The notes under the pieces are model-generated. The model was given only the letters and a program-made list of their open reading frames with translations. It was not told the origin of the DNA and made no database searches. From Caryophanales bacterium (lineage in GTDB: Bacteria; Bacillota_I; Bacilli_A; RFN20; CAG-826), in NCBI GenBank assembly GCA_028723545.1, contig JAQYER010000116.1:1-5177 (forward strand): DNA of 5,177 bases, read 5' to 3'. A program made the position numbers and the translations under genes. Positions 1 through 5,177 of the stretch are shown one piece after another (positions within the stretch are counted from its first letter, which is position 1; each line of letters opens with the position of its first letter).

Positions 1-230
1 TTTTCCATTGGTTCTCCACCAAGTAAAGTTAATCCTTTAATATAATCAGGCTTTAATGAATCTAATATTTGGTTTTCAATTTCTTCTGTAAATAATTCAC
101 CGTGATTAAAATCCCAAGTTTCTTTATTAAAGCATCCTGGGCAATGATGTGTGCATCCAGATACAAATAAAGTAGTTCTTACTCCTGGTCCATTTGCAAC
201 ATCACAATATTTAATCGCTGAATATTTCAT
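1..230 (-). CDS. nrdG: Anaerobic ribonucleotide reductase activating protein NrdG (partial, C-terminal end beyond the window)
   Basis: This is a radical S-adenosylmethionine enzyme that reductively cleaves SAM to place the glycyl radical on NrdD in the cytoplasm. Only the first 76 codons lie in the window; the family is usually about 150-190 residues, so roughly half is missing at the left edge through truncation, not decay. Seen directly: the 4Fe-4S cluster motif C-x3-C-x2-C at Cys26, Cys30 and Cys33 (CTHHCPGC), the preceding NGPGVRTTLFVSGC stretch typical of NrdG, and the SAM-binding GGEP motif at residues 71-74. The ATG overlaps the nrdD stop codon by one base (TAATG), which implies translational coupling. 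A GAAAGGG ribosome site sits 13 nt upstream inside nrdD, rather far for independent initiation. PflA-type activases share the cluster motif, but the short N-terminus and the nrdD neighbour make NrdG clearly the better call. Confidence 0.95.
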   Translation of the reverse strand, partial: MKYSAIKYCDVANGPGVRTTLFVSGCTHHCPGCFNKETWDFNHGELFTEEIENQILDSLKPDYIKGLTLLGGEPME

Positions 231-2422
231 TATAAATGAAGAACCCTTTCTTTGATTTCTTGTGTTCGGCCTTGATTCCAGAAATTAGAACCAATATATC
301 CACAAGTACGACGAGCAACATTAAGCTTACTTTGATCGCGATTTTTACAATTTGGACATTCCCAAATTAATTTGCTTTCTTCTTCAACAATTTGAATTTC
401 TCCATCGTATCCACATACTTGGCAATAATCAGATTTTGTATTTAATTCAGCATACATAATATTGTCATAAATAAATGACATTACATCTAATACAGCCTCG
501 ATGTTATTTTGCATATTTGGAACTTCAACATAGGAAATCGCACCTCCAGGAGATAATTTTTGGAATTTTGATTCAACTGCTAATTTAGTAAATGCATCAA
601 CTTTTTCAGTAACATGAATATGATAAGAATTAGTGATGTATTGTTTATCAGAAATACCTTCAATTACTCCAAATCTCTTTTGTAATGCTTTAGCGAACTT
701 ATATGTAGTTGATTCAAGTGGTGTGCCGTATAAAGAATAATCAATGTTTTCAGCTTTTTTCCATTTAGCAGTGTAATCATTAAGTTTTTGCATTATTTCT
801 AATCCTAATGCTTCTCCTTCTGGTTCAGTTAATTTATGTCCATTAAGAGCGATAACAGTTTCCCATAAACCAGCATATCCTAAAGAAATTGTTGAATAAC
901 CACCAGTTAATAATTTATCAATTGTTTCTCCTTTATTAAGTCTTGCGAGCGCACCATATTGCCAAAGAATTGGTGAAACATCTGACTTTGTTCCTTTTAA
1001 TCTTTCGTGTCGACATCTTAATGCTTTATGACATAATTCCATTCTTTCATCAAAAATTTTCCAGAATGATTTCATGTTTTTATTTCTAACTTCCCCTTTA
1101 GAAGATAAAGCAATATCAATTAAGTTAACAGTTACTACACCTTGGTTAAAACGACCATAATATTTTGGTTCATTTGTAACTGGATCAACATATGGAGTTA
1201 AAAAAGATCTACAGCCCATACATGTATAACAATGTCCATTACCGTTTTTATCAATTTTATTTTGAAGCATGATTTTTTCAGAAATGTAATCTGGAACCAT
1301 TCTTTTAGCGGTGCATTTTGCCGCTAATTCAGTTAAATAATAATATTTAGAATCTTTTTTAACATTATCTTCTTCAAGAACATAAATTAATTTAGGGAAA
1401 GCCGGAGTGACCCATACTCCTTTTTCGTTTTTAACACCCTGCATTCTTTCTTCAAGGACTTCTTGGATCATAATCGCTAAATCATTTTTTTCTTGTTCAT
1501 TTCTTGCTTCATTTAAATACATGAAAACAGTAACAAAAGGAGCTTGTCCATTCGTTGTCATTAAAGTAACGACTTGATATTGGATAGTTTGAATTCCTTT
1601 TCTAATTTCTTTGCGAAGTCTATTTTCAACAATATCATGGAATGCTTGTTCAGATATTGTTGTTCCCGCGATTAAGATTTCTTCTTTTAAATCATTTGTA
1701 ATTTTTTCTCTCGATGTTTGCACAAAAGGCGCTAAATGGGTTAAAGAAATAGATTGTCCACCATATTGAGAAGAAGCAACTTGAGCAATAATTTGAGTTG
1801 CAATATTACATGCAGTAGAAAAAGATTTTGGTTTTTCAATTAATGTGCCAGAAATAACTGTTCCATTTTGAAGCATATCTTCAAGATTAATTAAGTCGCA
1901 GTTATGCATGTGTTGAGCGTAATAATCCATATCATGAAAATGAATTATTCCTTTTTGATGAGCTTCAACAACATCCATTGGAAGTAAAATACGCTTGGCT
2001 AAATCTTTAGATACTTCACCAGCCATATAATCTCTTTGAACTGAATTAACAATTGGATTCTTATTTGAATTTTCTTGTTTAACATCTTCGTTCGCACATT
2101 CAATAAGAGATAAGATTTGACTGTCGGTTGTATTTGCTTTTCTCGCTAATTGCCTGACATAACGATATGTAATATAGTTTTTTGCGACAGTAAAAGCACC
2201 AACTTTCATAATCTCGTTTTCAACAAGGTCTTGAATTTCTTCAACTGTTGATGAACGTTTTCTCGCTAATAATTTAGTTTCAACTTCTTTTACGCAATGA
2301 TTAACTTGTTCATCGCTTAATCTTTGGTTTTCAATTGTATTTATATTTGCTTTTTCAATCGCGGCTTTAATTTTGGATATATCGAATTTAACTTCTTTAC
2401 CACTTCTTTTAATGACTTTCAT
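230..2422 (-). CDS. nrdD: Anaerobic (class III) ribonucleoside-triphosphate reductase NrdD
   Basis: This oxygen-sensitive glycyl-radical enzyme reduces ribonucleoside triphosphates to dNTPs in the cytoplasm and is activated by NrdG, encoded next. The 730 residues are close to the usual 700-odd. Domains in order: an ATP-cone at about residues 2-92 (opens VIKRSGKEVKFDISKI), the allosteric ATP/dATP sensor; the ten-stranded barrel with active-site Cys175 (HNCDL) and Cys404 (CMGCRS), the expected equivalents of Cys79 and Cys290 of phage T4 NrdD; a C-terminal zinc site of four cysteines, 667/670 and 689/692; and the glycyl-radical loop RTCGYIGS with the radical glycine at 708. All key residues are present, so the enzyme should be active. 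The start is fixed by an in-frame TGA five codons upstream and by family alignment. No ribosome site lies at normal distance; see the hairpin entry. Codon use matches the neighbours, with no sign of transfer. Confidence 0.98.
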   Translation of the reverse strand: MKVIKRSGKEVKFDISKIKAAIEKANINTIENQRLSDEQVNHCVKEVETKLLARKRSSTVEEIQDLVENEIMKVGAFTVAKNYITYRYVRQLARKANTTDSQILSLIECANEDVKQENSNKNPIVNSVQRDYMAGEVSKDLAKRILLPMDVVEAHQKGIIHFHDMDYYAQHMHNCDLINLEDMLQNGTVISGTLIEKPKSFSTACNIATQIIAQVASSQYGGQSISLTHLAPFVQTSREKITNDLKEEILIAGTTISEQAFHDIVENRLRKEIRKGIQTIQYQVVTLMTTNGQAPFVTVFMYLNEARNEQEKNDLAIMIQEVLEERMQGVKNEKGVWVTPAFPKLIYVLEEDNVKKDSKYYYLTELAAKCTAKRMVPDYISEKIMLQNKIDKNGNGHCYTCMGCRSFLTPYVDPVTNEPKYYGRFNQGVVTVNLIDIALSSKGEVRNKNMKSFWKIFDERMELCHKALRCRHERLKGTKSDVSPILWQYGALARLNKGETIDKLLTGGYSTISLGYAGLWETVIALNGHKLTEPEGEALGLEIMQKLNDYTAKWKKAENIDYSLYGTPLESTTYKFAKALQKRFGVIEGISDKQYITNSYHIHVTEKVDAFTKLAVESKFQKLSPGGAISYVEVPNMQNNIEAVLDVMSFIYDNIMYAELNTKSDYCQVCGYDGEIQIVEEESKLIWECPNCKNRDQSKLNVARRTCGYIGSNFWNQGRTQEIKERVLHL

Positions 2423-2460
2423 AACATTTATTATTCACAAGTGAATAATATCCCCCTTTC
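2423..2460 (-). promoter_or_regulatory. nrdD ribosome binding site separated from the start codon by a perfect dyad
   Basis: On the minus strand a strong purine-rich site, GAAAGGGGG (2460-2452), lies 29 nt before the nrdD ATG, too far for normal initiation. A perfect inverted repeat with 10-bp arms (TATTATTCAC on the plus strand, two-base AA centre, then its complement) fills 2429-2450 between them. If this 22-nt element folds as a hairpin in the mRNA, seven nucleotides remain between the G-run and ATG, the same spacing as at purA. The dyad could instead, or also, be a DNA operator: TTATTCACA at 2431-2439 fits the DnaA-box consensus TTATnCACA, and the opposite arm differs by one base. The palindrome and distances are seen directly; the function is inferred. 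It does not fit the NrdR box well. Confidence 0.55.
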
Positions 2461-2511
2461 AACAATATGTGAAAAAAACTTTAATTCTAAAAAATAAAAT
2501 TTTTAAGAATT

Positions 2512-2556
2512 ATTATCTTTTGAACAAATAATATCTTAATGCAAAATATGATAGCA
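2512..2556 (-). promoter_or_regulatory. Candidate nrdD promoter elements
   Basis: Two weak sigma-A-like candidates read toward nrdD. One is an extended -10, TGC followed by TATCAT (complement of 2548-2556), five of six bases to consensus but with only a T-run at the -35 position. The other is TTAAGA (complement of 2534-2539), 16 bp, then GATAAT (complement of 2512-2517), four and five of six matches. They would give leaders of roughly 120 or 80 nt, both including the hairpin next to the start codon. In DNA this AT-rich such matches arise often by chance, so neither is firm. Confidence 0.25.
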
Positions 2557-2637
2557 AAATAATGCTTCCAAAAAAAGAAAAATGCTCTATTTTTTTGAAA
2601 AATTTTTTGAAATAGATTTAAGCAAATAAAATATTTT

Positions 2638-2656
2638 AAAAAAACCTAAAGGTTTT
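2638..2656 (-). terminator. Possible weak intrinsic terminator or attenuator reading toward nrdD
   Basis: An inverted repeat AAAACC-TAAA-GGTTTT occupies 2641-2656. Read on the minus strand, the stem runs into a seven-T tract, the usual polarity of a Rho-independent terminator. The stem has only two G-C pairs and about half of the T-tract is used in the stem, so it would be weak. No gene precedes it on that strand, so it could stop antisense transcripts coming from purA, or attenuate a longer nrdD leader. On the plus strand the T-run is interrupted by CG and the terminator reading is poorer. Confidence 0.25.
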
Positions 2657-2724
2657 CGATATTTTGGTTGCAACTAATTACTTTTATTTAATTTTTTCGT
2701 TTATTTTTCAATCACTGATAAGTA

Positions 2725-2762
2725 TATATTTTTCTTTAAAAAATTATAAATAGTGCTAATAT
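2725..2762 (+). promoter_or_regulatory. Candidate purA-purB promoter elements
   Basis: Two possible sigma-A-type -10 regions precede purA. TGC followed by TAATAT (2754-2762) resembles an extended -10 and has TTTAAA (2735-2740) 16 bp upstream as a -35-like hexamer. An earlier TATATT at 2725-2730 has no convincing -35. The first would start transcription near 2769 and the second near 2737. The choice decides whether the 2763-2769 segment is in the mRNA. All matches are weak in an AT-rich background. Confidence 0.22.
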
Positions 2763-2820
2763 TTTAAAGTAATAAGCCTTTAAACAATTTCTTATTACAT
2801 TATTTTTATTTTTAAAGGAG
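2763..2820 (+). promoter_or_regulatory. purA leader with ribosome binding site and mutually exclusive hairpins
   Basis: The purA ribosome site AAAGGAG (2814-2820) is seven nucleotides before ATG, an ideal arrangement. Upstream, CCTTTAAA (2777-2784) is perfectly complementary to TTTAAAGG (2811-2818) and would bury that site in an 8-bp stem. The same segment can pair instead with TTTAAAG (2763-2769) in a 7-bp stem that leaves the ribosome site free. A third option, GTAATAAG (2769-2776) with CTTATTAC (2791-2798), overlaps the freeing stem and is followed by a T-rich run. The complementarities are exact; a switch function is inference, and the self-complementary TTTAAA core makes chance pairing more likely here. 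Confidence 0.35.
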
Positions 2821-2827
2821 TTTTTCT

Positions 2828-4108
2828 ATGTCAACTTTAGCGATTGAAGGAATGCAATGGGGTGATGAAGGAAAAGGCAAAATCACTGATTTATACGCGA
2901 TGAAAGCGGATATTGTTGTCCGTTCACAAGGTGGAAATAATGCTGGACATTCAATCCAACACAATGGAGTGAGATACGCTCTTCGACTTCTTCCATCAGG
3001 TATTTTAAATGAACACGTTGTTAATGTTTTAGCGGATGGAATGGTCATTAATCCTACTTGCTTATTAGAAGAATTAGATAATTTAAATAATAAAGGAATT
3101 ACTAAATATAATTTAGTTATATCTTCACGCGCGACTATATTACTTCCATATCACATTGAAATAGATAAAGCTCGTGAAGAAGCTCTAAAAGGAAATAAAA
3201 TTGGTACGACTAAAAATGGTATTGGTCCATGTTACGAAGATAAAGCAGCGAGATTATCAATTAGAATGGGTGATTTATTAGACTTAGAATCACTTAAAAA
3301 TAGATTAGAAGCAATCGTGCCTATTAAGAATTTACAATTGCAAGCTTTTGGTGGAAAACCAGTTGATATCGATGAAATATTTGATTTATTAAAAGATGTG
3401 GCAATTAAATTAAAAGACCGCATTATTGATACAACTGTCTTTTTAAGAAAAGCATATAAAGAAAATAAAAAAATATTATTTGAAGGCGCTCAAGGAGCGA
3501 TGCTTTGTTTAAATTATGGAACTTTCCCATATGTTACTTCATCTTCTCCTCTTGTAACAGCTATCCCAAATAATACAGGACTTCCATTAACTGCAGTTAA
3601 TCAAGTTTTAGGTATTATGAAAGCCTATTCTACTCGTGTTGGTGAAGGCCCATTCCCTTCTGAAATCGATGGAGATATTGCTCATAGAATTCGCGAAAAA
3701 GGTCATGAATATGGAACAGTAACAAAACGTCCTAGAAGAGTCGGTTGGTTAGATATACCTCAACTTAAATATGTCAAAGAAATATCTGGAATTACAAGTA
3801 TTGCAATTATGCTTTTAGACGTTTTGTCTGCAGTTGAAGAAATTAAAATCGTTACTAAATATTATGTTGATGGTAAAGAAATTGATTATGTTCCATCGAC
3901 TGTTTTTGAGTTATCAAAAGTTAAAGTTGAAACAATTACTCTTCCAAGTTGGAAAGAAGATATTTCTAATTGCAAATCATTTGAAGAATTGCCAATTAAT
4001 TGTCAAAAATATATTGAAACAATTGAAAAATTATTAGAATGTTCTATTGATATTATTTCCGTATCTCCTGAAAAAGATGCGACTATTATCAGAAAGGAAT
4101 TGTTTTAA
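2828..4108 (+). CDS. purA: Adenylosuccinate synthetase PurA
   Basis: PurA joins L-aspartate to IMP using GTP, giving adenylosuccinate, the first committed step from IMP to AMP, in the cytoplasm. The 426 residues match the usual bacterial 425-432. Seen directly: signature QWGDEGKGK at 10-18 with catalytic Asp13; NNAGH with catalytic His41; second signature GIGPCYEDKAAR at 131-142; FEGAQG at 218-223 with Gln222 in the IMP-binding position; KAYSTRVGEGPFP at 265-277; and the aspartate-loop arginines at 301, 303 and 304. The start is set by the AAAGGAG site seven nt upstream and by family alignment. Odd points: the usual LDIDxGTYP reads LCLNYGTFP (226-234), the glycine-rich AGGVTIGSGVGP-type segment is replaced by VTAIPNNTGLPL (243-254), and the TTTGRPRR loop has Lys300 for Gly. 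It is intact but divergent. PurB follows two bases after the stop, giving a purA-purB operon. Confidence 0.96.
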   Translation: MSTLAIEGMQWGDEGKGKITDLYAMKADIVVRSQGGNNAGHSIQHNGVRYALRLLPSGILNEHVVNVLADGMVINPTCLLEELDNLNNKGITKYNLVISSRATILLPYHIEIDKAREEALKGNKIGTTKNGIGPCYEDKAARLSIRMGDLLDLESLKNRLEAIVPIKNLQLQAFGGKPVDIDEIFDLLKDVAIKLKDRIIDTTVFLRKAYKENKKILFEGAQGAMLCLNYGTFPYVTSSSPLVTAIPNNTGLPLTAVNQVLGIMKAYSTRVGEGPFPSEIDGDIAHRIREKGHEYGTVTKRPRRVGWLDIPQLKYVKEISGITSIAIMLLDVLSAVEEIKIVTKYYVDGKEIDYVPSTVFELSKVKVETITLPSWKEDISNCKSFEELPINCQKYIETIEKLLECSIDIISVSPEKDATIIRKELF

Positions 4109-4110
4109 TT

Positions 4111-5177
4111 ATGATCCAAAGATATTTATTAAAAGAAATGGAAAATATCTTTTCTGATGAATCTCGTTTTAATGCTTATTTACAAGTTGAAATCGCTGTA
4201 TTAGAAGCATGGTCTAAGATTGGTGTTATTCCTAATCAAGATGTTCAAAAAGTTAAAGAACACGCTAAAGTAGATGTCAATCGAATTAACGAAATTGAAT
4301 TAATAACTCGTCATGATGTCGTCGCATTTACAAGACAAATTTCTGAAACATTAGGCGAAGAAAAAAGATGGGTTCATTATGGATTAACATCTACAGATGT
4401 TGTAGATACTTCATTATCTCTTTTATATAAAAAAGCCAACGAATTAATTTTAAAATCATTAAACAATTTGTTATCCGCAATAAAAGATAAGGCCTTGACT
4501 TATAAATACACTCCTTGTATTGGAAGAACACATGGAATGCATGGAGAAGTCATTTCTTTTGGAGTTAAGTGGGCTAATTATTACGATGAATTACAACGTG
4601 GTATTATTGATTTTGAAAAAGCGAGAAAAGAAATTGAAGTTGCAAAGATTTCTGGAGCGATGGGAAATTACGCAAACATTGATCCAAGAATTCAAGATTT
4701 AGTTGCTCAATCTTTAAATATTGAATCTGCTAATATTTCTACCCAAGTATTATCAAGAGACCGTCATGAAAAATACGCATGCGCATTAACGATTATTTCA
4801 ACATTATTTGAAAAAATCGCTACTGAAATTAGAAATTTATCAAGAAGCGAAATAGTGGAAGTAGAAGAAGGGTTTTCAAAAGGTCAAAAAGGCTCAAGCG
4901 CCATGCCACAAAAAAGAAACCCAATCTCTAGTGAAAATATTACTGGTGGAGTAAGAATGATTAGAGGATATTTAATTCCAATATTAGAAGATAACGCTTT
5001 ATATTCTGAAAGAGATATTTCTCATAGTTCGGTTGAACGCGTCTCATTAATTGATATGATTGAATTATTTTATTATTTATCTAATAGGTTAACTAATGTA
5101 ATTAATAATTTAGTAATATTCCCTAATAATATGCTTAAGAATATTAATTGCACGAATGGAGCGATTTATTCTCAACG
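4111..5177 (+). CDS. purB: Adenylosuccinate lyase PurB (partial, C-terminus beyond the window)
   Basis: PurB, a fumarase/aspartase-superfamily homotetramer, splits fumarate from adenylosuccinate to give AMP and also from SAICAR in de novo purine synthesis, in the cytoplasm. The window holds 355 codons; Bacillus PurB is about 431, so roughly 75 residues lie past the right edge. Seen directly: the MIQRYLLKEM opening, matching the Bacillus MIERYSRPEM type; His68 in TRHDV; His89 in HYGLTSTD; general-acid His141 in GRTHGMH; and the superfamily signature GSSAMPQKRNP at 261-271, with the catalytic loop serine at 262/263. The three histidines and the serine fall at the B. subtilis numbers. No frameshift is visible. 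The ATG is two bases after the purA stop, and its ribosome site AGAAAGGAA (4091-4099) lies inside purA, 11 nt upstream, so co-transcription and coupled translation are likely. Confidence 0.97.
   Translation, partial: MIQRYLLKEMENIFSDESRFNAYLQVEIAVLEAWSKIGVIPNQDVQKVKEHAKVDVNRINEIELITRHDVVAFTRQISETLGEEKRWVHYGLTSTDVVDTSLSLLYKKANELILKSLNNLLSAIKDKALTYKYTPCIGRTHGMHGEVISFGVKWANYYDELQRGIIDFEKARKEIEVAKISGAMGNYANIDPRIQDLVAQSLNIESANISTQVLSRDRHEKYACALTIISTLFEKIATEIRNLSRSEIVEVEEGFSKGQKGSSAMPQKRNPISSENITGGVRMIRGYLIPILEDNALYSERDISHSSVERVSLIDMIELFYYLSNRLTNVINNLVIFPNNMLKNINCTNGAIYSQ

Larger units (their letters stand above)
2423..2827. other. Divergent intergenic region between nrdD and purA
   Basis: These 405 bp carry the control signals of both operons and no credible gene: G+C is about 18%, well below the flanking genes, and no reading frame with a ribosome site and recognisable product is seen. 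Contents from left to right are the nrdD hairpin and ribosome site (2423-2460), possible nrdD promoters (2512-2556), short AT-rich direct repeats and A/T tracts (2541-2612), a small inverted repeat (2641-2656), possible purA promoters (2725-2762), and the purA leader with its competing pairings (2763-2820). I looked for a purine-type or other large riboswitch aptamer, a PurR PurBox pair (CCGAACWWT-like) and a T-box, and saw none. Confidence 0.8.

Noticed and set aside
2423..2470. NrdR box upstream of nrdD
   Set aside because: The only candidates, the 2429-2450 dyad and CACATATTGTT on the minus strand, do not fit the 16-bp ACACwATATaTwGTGT pattern, and no tandem copy at about 31-bp spacing is present.
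2461..2820. Purine riboswitch, PurBox operators or T-box in the spacer
   Set aside because: The conserved loop sequences of a purine aptamer, a CCGAAC-type PurBox pair and a T-box TGGNACCGCG-like element are all absent; the spacer has too little G+C for such aptamers.
2812..3048. Minus-strand open frame opposite the start of purA
   Set aside because: It lies antisense to the strongly conserved N-terminus of purA, has no recognisable product and ends in the purA leader; it is a shadow.
3232..3423. Minus-strand open frame inside purA
   Set aside because: Antisense shadow of purA with no ribosome site or family resemblance.
3834..4037. Plus-strand open frame in another frame within purA
   Set aside because: Lys- and Leu-rich out-of-frame reading of the intact purA C-terminal region, with no independent support.
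2828..4108. PurZ-type enzyme (2-aminoadenine DNA modification) instead of PurA
   Set aside because: PurZ is shorter and, from memory, replaces the catalytic Asp13; here Asp13 and His41 are kept, the length is that of bacterial PurA, and purB follows directly.
4520..4702. Plus-strand open frame within purB
   Set aside because: Out of frame with purB, which is continuous and carries its catalytic motifs across the same region.
1..5177. Mycoplasma-type genetic code, mobile element, CRISPR array or defence system
   Set aside because: All tryptophans are TGG and the genes read through without in-frame TGA; no long direct or terminal inverted repeats, transposase, phage or repeat-spacer pattern is seen.

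Overview
The window looks like chromosome from a low-GC, anaerobic or facultatively anaerobic bacterium of the Bacillota/Mycoplasmatota kind. The reasons are the AT-rich codon use, Shine-Dalgarno-type ribosome sites, an oxygen-sensitive class III ribonucleotide reductase, and a PurB whose catalytic residues fall at the Bacillus subtilis numbers. Tryptophan is always TGG and every visible stop is TAA, so nothing supports the Mycoplasma TGA=Trp code. The exact lineage cannot be read from the sequence.

Layout: the left half is a minus-strand pair. It holds nrdD (full length, 230-2422) followed by nrdG, which overlaps it by one base and is cut by the left edge of the window (1-230). Together they form the anaerobic ribonucleoside-triphosphate reductase and its radical-SAM activase. 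The right half is a plus-strand pair: purA (full length, 2828-4108) and, two bases later, purB (4111 to the window edge, truncated). These make AMP from IMP in two steps. The two pairs are divergent and share a 405-bp spacer (2423-2827) with only about 18% G+C.

The core genes are housekeeping genes, and I see no mobile element, CRISPR array, tRNA, rRNA or unknown protein system. The unusual signals are these. (1) A perfect 10-bp dyad lies exactly between a strong Shine-Dalgarno sequence and the nrdD start codon; only if it folds does the ribosome site reach normal spacing. (2) The same dyad contains a DnaA-box-like nonamer. (3) The purA leader holds three complementary segments that could alternately hide or expose the purA ribosome site. 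(4) PurA keeps its catalytic residues but has lost several otherwise near-invariant residues around the IMP and aspartate sites.

Functional link: PurA and PurB supply adenine nucleotides; NrdD turns ribonucleoside triphosphates, including ATP, into deoxynucleotides and carries an ATP-cone that should sense the ATP/dATP balance. Shared control of the two operons through the common spacer is possible but is inference.
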